Under the pieces are notes generated by a model. It ran no database searches and was not told where the DNA came from. It worked only from the letters and a program-made list of their open reading frames with translations. Both the position numbers and the translations under genes were made by a program. A stretch of DNA of 64,000 bases from Ananas comosus (taxonomy: Eukaryota > Streptophyta > Magnoliopsida > Poales > Bromeliaceae), in contig NC_033621.1 of the NCBI RefSeq assembly GCF_001540865.1, forward strand, positions 20,001,787 to 20,065,786. Reading direction: 5' to 3'. Within the stretch, counting starts at the first letter, position 1; the number at the start of each line of letters is the position of its first letter. Below, in pieces: positions 33,201 through 45,117 of this stretch.

Positions 33201-36200
33201 GTTTTGGCAATTTGTGACAAAAAAAGGGGAGATGACTTAGATGACTTGACATCTTAAGATGACTTTTGCTTGGCTTAGTTTTATCTCTTACTAGTGTTTT
33301 GGTTGTGCTTGCTTATGATTGCTTAGCTTATGCTTATGCTTAGTTGTGCTTGCTTATGATTGCTTAGCTTTGTTTTATCACNGATGACTTGACATCTTAA
33401 GATGACTTTTGCTTGGCTTAGTTTTATCTCTTACTAGTGTTTTGGTTGTGCTTGCTTATGATTGCTTAGCTTATGCTTATGCTTAGTTGTGCTTGCTTAT
33501 GATTGCTTAGCTTTGTTTTATCACTTACTAGTGTTTTGGTTGTGCTTGCTTATGATTGCTTAGCTTATGCTTATGCTTATGCTTATGCTTATGGCATTCA
33601 AATTCATGGATTTGTAACGCTATATTTCTGGAAAAAAAAAATTTGCGGGAAGTACAAGACTTCAATACTTCTAGTTGCGTCTACGTCATAGAATTTGAAT
33701 TGAAAGTTGTAATGAATGTATTTTGAATTTTTCTTGGATCGGTCACGCGAGAAGGTTGTCGTTTGGTGATTGCAATAAATTCCGTTTATTTTACTTTTGT
33801 AGTTAGGTGAGCTTTGTTTATATACTTTGTTTTGTCATGAAATCGCCAAAGGGGGAGATTGTTACGGACTTTGTGTTGGCGAATTTCGTGAAGTCGAATG
33901 GAGCCTTGAAGGGTCGAAGAAAAAGATATCGAGGTTCAAGTCACAAAGGCTCGTCTATGAAGCTCACAGCCCCAAGGTATGTTTTTATATTGTAATGGTG
34001 ATTTATACATATATTTAAGTGTTTGAGAGACATCGGAATAGGTTTAAATTCTTAAACTTTAAAAAACAGAACAATTTCATGTTTCAGAGTACGGACCATG
34101 GTGCAAGGTCTGGAACCCGTGAGCCTCCCTGGCTGTCATGCATGGAGGGTCCGGACCCTGGTGCAATGTCCGAAACGCCGTAAACCCCCCTAGCTAATAC
34201 GCAACGAGGTTTCGGATCTTGGGGCTAAGGTTCGGAACCCATAAGTCTGTCTGACAGTTACACAGGGAGGGCCCAAACCTTGGGAATAAAATCCGAACTT
34301 TAAAACCCTAAGGCCCCATTTGGTTTGGGGGATAAGCGGGGATAACGAAAGTTATCCCCGCTATTCCGCCAAACGGCGGTGAAATTTGGCCGGGATATTT
34401 TATCCCGGTCAAACCTTGCTATTCTCGATTATCCCGGAATAGCAAAGGATTTGCTATTCCTCCATTTTGGTGGAATAGTGCTATTTCAATGCTTAATTTC
34501 AAACTTAATTAAAATTATAAATTGAATTAAAACTAAATTATATAAATATAATATATTATATATTATAATACATTATTTTTATTATAAAATTATTAATTGT
34601 ACTATATTAATACATATTATTTATATTTAAATATTATAATAAAATTTATAATAAATTATATTTAAATATNGAATTAAAACTAAATTATATAAATATAATA
34701 TATTATATATTATAATACATTATTTTTATTATAAAATTATTAATTGTACTATATTAATACATATTATTTATATTTAAATATTATAATAAAATTTATAATA
34801 AATTATATTTAAATATTATAATAAATTCTTTTTATTAAATTTAAGTTTAAGTAGAATTTTAAAAAAATTTAAATTTAAAAGGATAATATCATTACTTTTT
34901 TTAAAAAAATTATTAAATTTAAATTTTTAAAAATTCAAATTTAAATATAATAAGAGGATAATATCATTACTTTTTATTTATAAAACCCACTATCATTCTT
35001 ATTTCATCCTACCTAACCAAATGCTATTTTTTTTATTCACAGAAATAACCCAATTTTCCTCCAAACACAAAATTGATCTAATCCCCGCTTATACCTCAAT
35101 TTATACATATTCCTGGAATAGTCACTTTTTGCTTATCCCCGAACCAAACAATACTTAACAGTTTCAAGGTCCGGACACTAATGTAAGGTCCGGACCTTGA
35201 ACCTGTCACAAGTTTTCGAAATCCTATTTTTTCAATCCTAACCCGATTCTAATCTCCTAAGCCTATAAATAAAATATGGGAGTCTTTCTAAAACGTGACT
35301 AATATAGAATATCCTATGGAAACCCTCAAAACTTGTTTTCGGTGCTTTCTGATCATCTTCCTAAAGCAAGTTTCTTTCTTTCTTTCATCAATTTGATTCT
35401 TAGGTTTTTAAATCCTGCTATTCTTTTAAGAATCAAGTTGATGATTGCTTAGAAAGTATTCCCTCATATCTTATGAGTTTCTAGGTATTGAAATCACCAC
35501 CAACAATCCATCTACGGGCTCCAGACAGAGCGATCACGCGTGAACTGTGCGTGAGGGCTGAGGATTCGGTGGACGCTAGAGCATTCGGGGCATTGTTGCT
35601 GCGAGGAGTCGCAGTGTAATCAGTTGGAGGAGGTCAATTGATTAGGGACCTACGAAGACGATCTACTTCGAGTCTAGGGTAAAGGTTGAGTCGAGAACTT
35701 GGTAAATCACTTGGTACTCTACTTTTCTTATTGGATTTTTCATGTGATCGGTCCCATGGGTTTTTACTCCTCTTAGAATTTTCCCACGTAAAAATCTCGG
35801 TGTGTTGGCTTTATTTCTCAGTACTTAATTTTTATTGCATCGAGTTGATTGGTTTTATCATTTACACCTATTCACCCCCATCTAGGTATGTTTATACCTT
35901 TTAGATCTTAGGGTCCTTATAACCTACACCGGATGTCTGATTTTGGATCCAATTACATATATTGGACCTGACTCTATAGGGATTGCAATCAAACTTCAAA
36001 AGATAAATATCTAAAAAGTGAAATAATACTTGAAACTATCCAAAATGAGGAATTGAAGTAATCGGGTAACGAAATCTCGCCGACAAGAAATTAGAAGAAA
36101 ATGAGGAAAAAAAAAAACTCTGTTTAAAGCCCAACGGAGAGGAGAAAAAACAAGGGAAAGAAAATTCTAGCCAGATACCTAAGAACTCCATTTCCTATGC

Positions 36201-38510
36201 TATTTATGTACTCAGCCACAATATGAAGCAGCCCCTTAATCAGAGAAGGGCCTATACGAATAAATTGTTGCTGTAGTAGGTACCAATATTAAAAACAAGG
36301 TTGGCTATTTTTGAAAATTGCAGCAGCAGCAAAGAGGAAATAGGGGCTCTAATAGCTCTAGAAAAAAAAGGGGCAATTGCTTATATACCCCTGAAAAGCT
36401 CCCGACTTTCTAATTTATCTCTCTTAGAAGGCATGTTAAAAATACTATTCTTATGTTTCAAGTTATTTCAAATATACCTCTAGAGTTAAATTTTAATAGT
36501 GAACTATTACCAATAGTTGTTATCTATATAAAATTACTATTTTGCTCTTTCCAATATACCATTCTATTATCACCAACTTTTCTTATTTGTCCTTAAATTA
36601 GAGGCAAAAGAACTATTTTTATTTTTGGTCTTTTCAAATATACCCTTCTACCATCACCAACTTTTCTTATTTACCCTTAAGTTAAGGGCGAAAGAGATAT
36701 TTTGATTTTTTTAAAACTTTGGTAGATATATAACTCACGTTTAATCTGTAATAACTTAACGGATAATAATTGTAGGGTATTTTTGAATAACAGAAGAACA
36801 TATAAGGGGTATATTGGGAAAAAAAAAGTAGGGGTTAATTAAATATTTCCAAAGTTTTGAAGAATATATAGGCAATTATCCCAAAGAAAAAATATGGCCA
36901 ACAAGCATTCTCCAAATATGAAATAAAATTTAGAATAGAAAATAACTAAAAAAATAAGAGAAACGGTGAAGGCAGCAGATTAGGCTTTTAGAGAAGGGCT
37001 GATTGAAATAAAACCTAAGATCAGCCAGTAGAAACAGAGTATGCAGGGAAAAGATCAATACAATAGCAATCACAAAATAAAACAAAAGCAATGATTTAAA
37101 CATCCAAAACATTGAAAAATCAAGTTGAAATCAATCACATTGCTTTTCGAGCTAACACCTAATTAGATACAGCTAAGCCTCACACTTGAGAAATTTAAAA
37201 TTTCCAAACTCATTATATAGTCAAATTTTAGGCTGCATGAGAGAGAGAGGAATCGGCGATAGGCATATTAATGTAACATGTTGCTAACTTCAATGTGCGT
37301 CATAAAATCGATGTATTGTGCTCTCCCACACTACAAAAGAAGTGTATCGGCCTTGGCGTATTAATTGCTAGAACATGAACAACAACAGCCTATGTTATGC
37401 CACCACATCTCAAATGTTCATAGATGTTTTATTTTGGTTCAGAGTTGTTCAATCCCATAATGCTCACAACAGCGCTAGCTCCATAACCATCTTAAACCAT
37501 TTTCTCTAGTATATCACACTTTCAATCAGACCAAACCTATAATTTGACTAATTTCAACACGTTATCATTTCGCTGTCGCGGTCCCCTTCTCATTACCCAT
37601 CTTTCTAAAATTTGCACCAAAACTTCTTCTAGTAACTAATCATGCTCGTCAATCACTATATTCAACTAACAGTACTACTTAATTCAACCAACAATCCGCA
37701 ACAGGACACTGAAGGAGAATCAGAAGCCTTTGAACACATTTTAGACATTAGACAATAATAAAAAAGTAAAGATAAAAGGACAGTTATACTGACCTCGAGT
37801 ATGTCGATGGCTGGCGACACTCCCGCCTTTGCGAGCGCCCTCAACGCATCCTCCTCATACATCAGCTCAATGGTCTTTCTAAACACATCCGTATCCTCGA
37901 TTCCGCCGACTTCGATCCTGGTGTAGCCCGCGAGCTCATCCGAGATCTTTCCAGTCGCTTCCAGAACCATCGCGGCGAAGAATCGGCTGCTCTCGCACAG
38001 AACCTTGGAGTCCAATTCCAACAGCAAGCACGTCCCGTCCTTCCCCTTCAATCTCAACCTCAGATCCAGAGATCTCTCCCTCGAGGACGCACAGCGATCC
38101 GTCTCCGCCCTCTGAGACGCCGGAGAACCCTCTCCTTGGGCCGGATCGGAAATCTCCGGCTCCGCTGCCGCCGCCGCCGCGGAGGCGACGATCTCTGGGA
38201 GGGGATCGAGTGGAGGGTCGGAGTCGATGGGGGAGACCCTACCTGGGGAGAGAATGCGGCGGGGGTCGATGATGCCGAGGCCGAGCTTGCTTGTGGGGGA
38301 GGGGGAGCTGTAGAGGGAGGAGGGCTTCGGCGGGGGCTGCGGCGGGAGCTTGGAGAGGTGGTGGTGGTGGCGTTGGTGGTAGTGGTGACGGGGCGAGGAG
38401 CGGAGATCGGGGCTCCCGGGGACGGCGGCGAAGGAGCAGCACCACGCCGCGCGCGGCCGGGGGCGGCGGGATGCGGCGGCGGAGGATATCCGAGAGCCGC
38501 GATCCGCCAT
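29319..38510 (-). CDS. BTB/POZ domain protein (At1g63850-like), two exons
   Basis: Exon 1 (38510-37794) and exon 2 (30242-29319) join in phase 0 at IDILE-VSSTIMF to give 546 residues, the usual size for this plant family. Residues 1-140 are low complexity (Arg/Pro/Ser/Ala, with a histidine run RHHYHQRHHHH at 41-51); the BTB fold starts near 147 (SLDLRLRLKGKDG) and crosses the splice site; the rest is the family's helical C-terminal region. Family knowledge: BTB proteins often recruit substrates to CUL3 ubiquitin ligases; no specific role is known to me for this subgroup. The donor is GAG|GTCAGT and the acceptor TTTCAG|GTA. The 7551-bp intron carries a copia element and MITEs. A single N at 38540 sits just upstream of the start. 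Confidence 0.87.
31300..31570 (+). repeat. Hairpin-forming repeats in the copia LTR
   Basis: Four to five units of about 70-80 bp, each with GGTTCGGACCTTGGTGCAAG followed by GTCCGGAACC or a variant, so every unit is an imperfect palindrome around GGTGC. The same series is in the 3' LTR at 34085-34300. Confidence 0.7.
32307..33173. repeat. Inverted duplication inside the copia element
   Basis: Arms of about 250 bp (32307-32560 and 32917-33173) read as diverged reverse complements: TGCAATATGGTCAAAGGAGG at the outer left against CCTCCTTTGACCATATTGCA at the outer right. The loop is about 350 bp. Confidence 0.75.
33240..33524. repeat. Exact 142-bp duplication around a single N
   Basis: 33240-33381 and 33383-33524 are identical, separated only by the N at 33382. 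The pattern fits two overlapping contig ends that were not merged. Confidence 0.85.
34312..35155. mobile_element. Tourist-like MITE nested in the copia 3' LTR
   Basis: TAA on both sides (34309-34311 and 35156-35158). Ends GGCCCCATTTGGTTTGGGGG and, inverted, TTATCCCCGAACCAAACAAT. Removing it with one TAA restores the LTR sequence seen at 31523-31540. Same family as 7679-8583. Its length is inflated by the duplication around N 34670. Confidence 0.8.
34524..34816. repeat. Exact 146-bp duplication around a single N
   Basis: 34524-34669 and 34671-34816 are identical with only the N at 34670 between them. Likely an assembly join rather than biology. Confidence 0.85.
36370..36882. mobile_element. 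MITE family F copy
   Basis: Left end GGGCAATTGCTTATATACCC, right end ATATATAGGCAATTATCCC, inverted to each other. The interior shares blocks with 46102-46611 and 7190-7678. Non-coding. Confidence 0.65.
37794..38510 (-). CDS. BTB gene exon 1
   Basis: Encodes residues 1-239, starting MADRGSRISS. GC-rich at the 5' side. The first in-frame ATG at 38510 is chosen; an upstream ATG at 38580 opens a different frame that overlaps this start. Confidence 0.85.
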
Positions 38511-39187
38511 GGGAGGGGAGATCTACGGCTAGGGCTAGGNCGGCGTCGTCTCCGCCCCTCAAGAGCCTCGGATCGGCCATTAGATCCCTCTCGTAGGCTT
38601 TATCTCGACTTATTTCTAGGGCTAGGGTTAGGGTTTCGGCGTCGCCATGGGAGAGGAGAGTTCGAGGTGATCGTGTGAAGTGTGGCGAGGGGGGAAGAAG
38701 CTTTGGATTCCTTACTCGCTTCGTTATAAAAGAGTGAGAGAGACGTTATTCAAGGGGGAAGATGAGTATCGGCTCCAAGTGGACTGGTCCAGTTTAGTTC
38801 GACGGTCAAGCGAAACGATGACACGTGGACTTTCAAAGTCGTGTTGTCGGTTGTGGCATCAGGGAGGACACGTGGAGATATGTAGTTGGCTATAAGGAGC
38901 GAGAGAAAACGCCGGATAGATGGGTTTGGGGAGAGATCAGGGCCGTACATTATCCCGTACACTGTGAAACTTATAGGCTGTTACAAGCTGTCTCCATGTC
39001 CATGTGCTAACAAAACAAGCAAATGCTTCCCATACACCCAAAAAAGATTATAAATTTTAGATTTAATTGTATAATACTATAATATACTATATATATATTG
39101 TACTATTTTTTAAAAAAACACTATAAAACTATTTCTTTTAGATTAATTGCATACAACCCTCTGTAAATATAGCAAACTACATATAGG
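38511..39187 (-). promoter_or_regulatory. Upstream region of the BTB gene
   Basis: Contains the leader (with the N at 38540) and the probable promoter. An upstream ATG at 38580 would start a frame overlapping the main start. TTTTATAA (minus strand, about 38730) is a possible TATA element. Nothing else can be read with confidence. Confidence 0.3.
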
Positions 39188-39850
39188 TAGGGGTGGAAAC
39201 GAGCCGAGCTCGAGCGAGCTTATGTCAGCTCAAATTCGGCTTGAAATTAATTTCGAGCCTAAATCTAGGCTCAAGCTCGGCTTGAAATTAATTCGAGCCG
39301 AGCTCGAGCGAGCCTAATTTCGAGTCGAGCCGAGCTCGAGTTCTTAACGAGCCGATTGAAATTCTCGACATTGTATAATCAATAGTTTAATTTTTATAAA
39401 ATATTACCTACAATTTGATGCAACATGTCCAATAGTTAAAAATACAAAATAATTGCAAGAAATGTGAGCTAGGGTGACTGCCTGACTGGGTGAGAGTCTG
39501 TGAGAGAAAGAGAGAGAGAGAGAGAGAGGAAAAATATTAGGAATTTGGAAATTTGAATGTTATCATGTTTTAGGATTTTGTGTAACAGTGAAAGTCTGAA
39601 AGAGAGAGTGTGTTATGTTAATTTAGAGTTGGGCTCAATTGCACGGTTGTACTTGTTGGGTTTATTTTATGGGCCAACAATAATGGCCTAAATTAAATTA
39701 AAGCCTATATATAATTAAAATACATTATATATATATATATATATATTCGAGCTTTTCGAGCTTTTCAAGCCTAATTCGAACGAGCCGAGTAATACTCAAG
39801 CTCGGCTTGAAATGAATTTCGAGTTTTTTTTTTGTTCAAGCTTTTATATA
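39188..39850 (+). mobile_element. hAT-like element with GAGCTCG palindromes
   Basis: Starts TAGGGGTGGAAACGAGCCG and is rich in CGAGCTCGAGC and GGCTTGAAATTAATTTCGAG words on both arms. The right end is not clean and meets the gypsy fragment near 39850. A (TA)n tract and a (GA)n tract lie inside. It is a relative, in opposite orientation, of 26165-26589. Confidence 0.5.
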
Positions 39851-39854
39851 TATA

Positions 39855-40684
39855 TATAAAACTCCGGGCCGGAGTCCTCGAACAAAACAATCCGCCCGGT
39901 CCTACTCTGTCGTTGCCACGTCCGGGACACAACTCAGGAGATGGGTGAACTCCCGCTCGTACTCCCGAACCGTGCGGTTGCCTTGCTTGAGCTTGCGAAA
40001 ATCTTCCCGCATCTTTCTCTTATCACTGTCGGGGAAGTACTCGGTGAACATTAGCTTGCGGAACTCCGCCCAATCGATCGGGGGAAGCTCCGGGGATCGG
40101 TCCTGCTTGACCCTCCTCCACCAAGTCCTGGCCCGCTTCTCAAAGCAATGCGCAGCCAATTTCACCTTGTCCTTCTCCAAGGTGAAGATGTCCTCAAATA
40201 GAGTCTCCATAGCTGTCAGCCAAGACTCCACCGTCGCTGGATCCACCACCTCTCAGTCGAAGGTAGGCGGGCGAAACTTCGTGAACCTCGTGAGCGCCAC
40301 GTAGCCGCGCTCACGCTCCGCCTCCTCAGCCGCCACTGCGGGAATGGGAGAACGCGAACTAGCCGGAGGAATATCCACCGGTGGGGGTTGCACCGCCACC
40401 GGAACCGAAACGCCACCCGCACCCTCGGCCGCATCAGGGGCACGAGCCGAAGGCGCAGGAGAACCGCGGCCTAGACCTGCCGGAGCAGCCGCCGCCACAA
40501 CCTGCTGCTCCAATAGCTCTTGGAGCCTATCGAACCGTCCTGTGAGCGCCGCGACCTGCGCTCGCAACTCCTGCACCTCTGTAGGCCCAGCTGGCCCTGG
40601 CGCCACTGGAGGCACGGCTGGCCCGGGCACCTCTCGAGGTGGTGCCGGAGCGGTCCTACGCACGTAGCGCCTCTTTGGTGCCAT
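39855..40684 (-). pseudogene. Ty3-gypsy gag fragment
   Basis: From the ATG at 40684 the minus strand encodes a basic/proline-rich start (MAPKRRYVRRTAPAPP), a leucine-rich stretch (40590-40540) and then a retrotransposon gag domain (WLTAMETLFEDI, RTWWRRV, FRKLMFTEYFP, VREYEREFTHLL). One in-frame TGA at 40253-40255, after PPTFD, splits it. It breaks off at about 39860, before the zinc knuckle, and no protease, RT or integrase follows. A truncated gypsy remnant. Confidence 0.82.
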
Positions 40685-41105
40685 AGCTCCTGAAACGCAA
40701 ACAGTTGGTTAATTACTCAACCCAACAACATCGTCGTGATTACGAAACATAACGATTAAACGACATCAATCAGGCGGTAGCTNGTTTTAAAATAGTTCCT
40801 TGTTTTATTCTACTTGGATTAATTGAAGTAAAGTAACTAGCTAATTAATCTACAAATATTTGAATCCGTTATGTGCTCTTATTAAGAATAAACCAATTTG
40901 ATCTCCATATCATTACTGGACCCATATTAATGGACCGTATCATTTGGTACTAAATAACTTTTTGCTAAGTGATGGGTACGTTTATTAACCTTTTATTTAT
41001 GTTAAGAGAATGAAATCGATACATTACCGTGCACTATGGTCCTCAGGAATTTAATAGAACCAATAACTTGATACTGTTAATAGTATAATAGCTTATTATA
41101 TATAT
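40685..41105. other. Spacer with an N, nothing recognised
   Basis: Probably the gypsy leader on the right of gag, then AT-rich sequence after the N at 40783. No LTR could be identified. Confidence 0.35.
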
Positions 41106-41297
41106 ATAGAACTAGGTTGGAATACTATGAATAGCACCAAGTTATTGGTGTTACTAGATTTTCTGCCCTTAGATGAAAAAATGTACGGTTAGAATGATGT
41201 GGACCCTTTAGGGTTGAGTGAGTTATTAATTTAATAGTATAATCTAACGGGTGAAAATAGTCAAAGGGTTAAATCTAACGGCGAAAACCTTTTTTTG
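41106..41297. mobile_element. MITE family A copy interrupted by the LINE
   Basis: Follows 11849-12079 from GAACTAGGTTGGAATACTAT through TCTAACGGCGAAAACC, where the LINE poly-A (T on this strand) starts. The second half was not found on the other side. Confidence 0.65.
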
Positions 41298-41578
41298 AGA
41301 GAAAGGTAGCACGCTACCCGCTTCATTCAGTTAGGAAGTAAATTAAGCTACATGGGTGAGGCAGCATAGGCCTCAAAGAATGGCGGAAAAAAAAAAATAA
41401 AAAACAAAAAACAAAAAAAAACAAAACAAAACAAAACAAAACGTTTACAGTTTGGTCACTTCTCTGGCCTAATTTTCTTCCACAGGTCCGTCAACTGCTT
41501 AATTTTGTGTATACCGACTGTTGGATCAGTCTGGATCATCCTGAAAATCGCTTTATTCCTGAAATCCCAAATGACCCA

Positions 41579-44500
41579 CTAGCAGGCTATAAGTCCTAAA
41601 AGCCCAGTTGAGGTCGGTTGGGTTCTCTTTCTTCCAGTCCATCTATCCCAGATCATATGCACATTATGTCCCAAATCTCCCAGATGGGTAATCTCCTGGG
41701 TCGACAACATAAGAAATCTAGTAACTACACACTGAGTGAATAGGTGGTCCACTGTTTCCTCTTCCAATCCACACAACATGCATTTTGTGTTACCAGTCCA
41801 TCCCCTCTTTACCAAATTATCAGCTGTCAGTGGTCTCTTCTTTAGTACAAGCCAACTGAACACTTTCATTTTAAGAGGTAGACGTAAAGACCAGATTCTG
41901 CCTGTACGGGCGTCCCGTGTGCTCCATCCCTTAGAATTGAATAAGTTGACTTCACAGTAAATCGTCCATCGATGCTCCAACGCTAATGCACACTGTCCTG
42001 TCCTTGACTAATTTGGGCATTGGAAATCCTATCCTTAAGAGCTGTAATGCTTGAAGCTGTGCCGTGATTACAATAGTACTCACCTCCCAGAATCGTCTCC
42101 CAGTACCAACCATTGCTACACAAACAATCACTAATTATCAAATTCTTGCGAGGCGATAATTGAAAGATCTCGGGGAATGACGAACGTAGGATGGTTTCCC
42201 CACACCAACGATCATCCCAAAAGTCTATATTATGTCCATTACCCAACTTGTAAAATACTCCCCATTTGTAGATATTTTTTATGCTTAGAACTCCCTTCCA
42301 CCAAAAGGAAGGCGGACAGAAGCAACGTCCCTCCTTCAGCGGTCTTCTTCTTTGATAGAACAAGTCGCGAATTAATTTAATCCATTGCAACTGGGGTGCA
42401 TTCTGAAACTTCCACCACCACTTAACGAGGAGGGCACGGTTCATAGTACTAGTGTCAAGGATGCCCAGACCGCCCTCATTCTTATTCCGGCAAACACTCT
42501 GCCACGCCACCAGGCACTTTTTTCCAGGAGAAGTCAATCCTCCGGTCCAAAAGAAATCTCTTTGTGGTGCCTCAATACGCTTGATTACCCATTTAGGAGT
42601 CATGAAAACTGAGAGATAGTAAAGGGGTAGATTAGTGAGTACCGCATTTACAAGGATAAGTCTGCCTTCTCTTAATAGAAGTTTAGCTTGCCACCCGTCG
42701 ATTTTGCTTTGGATTTTACGTATGATCCTTCTCCAGTCCTCCTTAGATGGTGGTCTGATCGACAAAGGAAAGCCTAGATACCTAGTTGGCAAGCTCCTGA
42801 CTTTGCATTTGAGTAATTGCGCAAGCACCATGGCTTTTCCCTCCACCATTCCAGTGTAATAACATTCTGATTTCTCTTTATTAATTCTCATTCCAGATGC
42901 CCATTCGAAGAGTTGCCAAATAAACTTTAGATTTCTCAAGCATTTTTTCTTGGCCTCACAGAAGAAGAAGGTATCGTCTGCAAATTGAATGAGGGTAGTC
43001 CTGGATGCCTCTGTGGGACCAATACCAGTAATGAGATTGTTACCGAGTGCCTCATTAGTCAGTTTGGCAAGACATTCTACAACAAGTAGGAATAGGAAAG
43101 GGAAAATCGGGTCCCTCTGGCGTATACCCTTCTTCATCTTAATACAGTTAGTAGTGTCGTCATTAATCAGAACAGCAACCTTGGCGTTGCAAACGCAGAG
43201 TTTGATCCAGTTACACCATTTAGTGTCGAAGCCCCACCAGTCTAAGCTACGAAAAAGGAAAGGCTAGTAAATTCTATCATATGCCTTTTCAAAATCTACC
43301 TTTACTCCTACTCCTTCAACCCCTGACCTACTTCCCCAACCTAAAAGCTCACGGACAGTTACAAAAGCATCAGTGATGTTTCTCCCCTTCAGGAAAGCCG
43401 ATTGGGAGGGGAATATCAGATCACTCATAACCTATTCCAGCCGATTGGCTAAAGCCTTAGATATGATCTTCTGAATCCCGTTCAGGAAGCTAATGGGTCT
43501 GAAGTCATTCGCTCGTTTAGCACCTTCCTTCTTAGGGATTAGACAAATGAAGGTGTAGTCAATAGGGCCGGTGTGCAATCTCCCCTCAAACATTTCTTGA
43601 AATATATTGAATAAGTCACCATCGAGAGTGTCCCAGAATGTTTGGTAAAAGCTCAAGGGAAAACCGTCAGGTCCCGGCGCCTTATCCTTTCCCAATTGAA
43701 AGATTGCTCGTTTAATTTCATCTAAACTAAAAGGCCCCGAGATATGAGTTAGGGTGTCGGAGCTAATTCGCCTCGATCGAAATAAATTGCTCCAATCCCC
43801 AAAGGATGTTGGAGCTGAATCTTCAGGCGTGAATACCTCCTGGAACTTCTCGAATAAGTAGCGCTTTCTATCCCCTTCAGAATGGTACACCGATTCCCCA
43901 TCTTCCAGCATTTCAATCCAGTTCGTTCTCCTTCTGCCGTTGGCTATCGCATGGAAAAATTTTGTATTGCTATCTCCTTCTTTTAGCCAATGTTGCTTCG
44001 CTCTCGTCCTCCACATCTCTTCTTCGTCTTTAAGCACCCTTTGTAATTTAGCCTTGAGTTCCTCCCTTCTCTTAACTGTTTCCATTGTTATTTCACTCGG
44101 CTCCTCCTCAATATCGATCTTCTGAATTTCCTCCATTATTTTATACTTATGTCCCTTAATACTGTAGAACTCGTTAGCGCACCATTCTTTAATCCTGGTT
44201 CTACAATGTCTCAATTTAGCCGTGAATGTGAGTAACGCCAAATTTTTCTTAGCCCCCACCGGCCAGGCAATTTGGCTACAAAGTCATCGTGGTGCAGCCA
44301 AGCTACTTCAAACCGAAAAACCTTCTTTGGCCTATTATTAACACTCTCGACTGAAAGTAGAATAGGCCAGTGGTCCGAAGTTGTTCTAGGCAGACCAATC
44401 ACCCTGGAAAGGGGGAAAGCCTGTTCCCATTCCGTTGAGACAAGGAAACGGTTTAGTTTAGCGAGGGATGGCTTTCGCTGCATATTGGACCAAGTAAAAG

Positions 44501-45074
44501 AATGGTTAGACAAAGGGAGATCTAGTAGCTCCAAATCCTTAATAAGTTTGTTAAATAAATCCGTCACTCGTGAGCTCCAAGTTTTCCCCCGTCGCTCATC
44601 TTGGTTCCTTGTGCTATTAAAATCTCCACATAGAATCCACTTTCCTTTACAGCAATCCTTCAAATGTAGTAGCTCGGAGTAAAAGTCCTCCTTTCCATCC
44701 CAAGTGGCTTGCCCCTATACGTTAGTCATGAAGAACGTAGATCCGTTGTTAAGCAAAGTCAGTAGAACCGTAATGGAATAACGTCGAACAATAACTTCAT
44801 GGCAGGAGAAAATACGAGAGCTCCAGCATGTGATCATGCCCCCAGAAGCCCCGATGGCTTCGACAAAAACACATTTATCAAGAAAAGATCCGGCGAAACT
44901 ACGGAGGAAAGACCCTGAAATATGACTTACTTTTGATTCTTGAAGGCACACTATTGCATTACGAACCTTCGAGATTACATCCCTTACAGCAAAACGTTTA
45001 GAAGGGTCATTAAGCCCTCTAACATTCCAACTACAAACCTTAAACATCACTAAGAAGAGGCACCATACTCCCAA
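41579..45074 (-). pseudogene. LINE ORF2 (endonuclease, RT, zinc-finger region), broken
   Basis: Pieces in order on the minus strand: AP-type endonuclease start (45074-44715, CSWNVRGLND, CLQESK) and its continuation (44663-44211, CGDFN, TSDHWPI); RT start (44259-43432, GKDKAPGPDGFP, IPKKEGAKRANDFRPIS); RT catalytic part (43137-41983, with FADD at about 42984-42973); C-terminal CX2C...H...C region (41980-41579). Frame breaks lie near 44710, 44240, 43430-43140 and 41983. Family role: target-primed reverse transcription. Not functional as it stands. Confidence 0.85.
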
Positions 45075-45117
45075 AAAGTCGCCAAAAGGTGTCGACTCCC
45101 CACACCACTCGGCCCAC

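Larger units (their letters stand above)
31083..35928 (+). mobile_element. Non-autonomous Ty1-copia element (SIRE-like LTRs)
   Basis: Starts TGTTACAGACTTTG, ends AACCTACA, and is flanked by the 5-bp duplication CCGGA (31078-31082 and 35929-35933). The 5' LTR runs to about 32250. The 3' LTR starts at 33863 (TGTTACGGACTTTG) right after the polypurine tract AAAGGGGGAGAT; it is interrupted by the Tourist-like element 34312-35155. The interior (~1.6 kb) has no protease, integrase or RT; instead 32307-32560 and 32917-33173 are inverted copies of each other. The 5' LTR lacks its last ~55 bp and no primer-binding site follows. The two LTRs differ at many places, so the insertion is not young. Lineage naming is tentative. 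Confidence 0.8.
30243..37793 (-). other. BTB gene intron, 7.55 kb
   Basis: Holds the non-autonomous copia element 31083-35928 (with a nested Tourist-like element) and a family F MITE (36370-36882). The stretches 30243-31077, 35934-36369 and 36883-37793 show no further recognisable feature apart from a possible eroded MITE around the copia insertion point. Confidence 0.75.

Noticed and set aside
37331..37360. CACTA terminus in the BTB intron (CACTACAAAAGAAG)
   Set aside because: No subterminal repeats or partner end nearby; the match is too short.
38136..38678. Plus-strand 180-codon frame opposite the BTB exon 1
   Set aside because: Glycine/arginine-rich shadow of a GC-rich exon on the other strand, containing an N; no domain.
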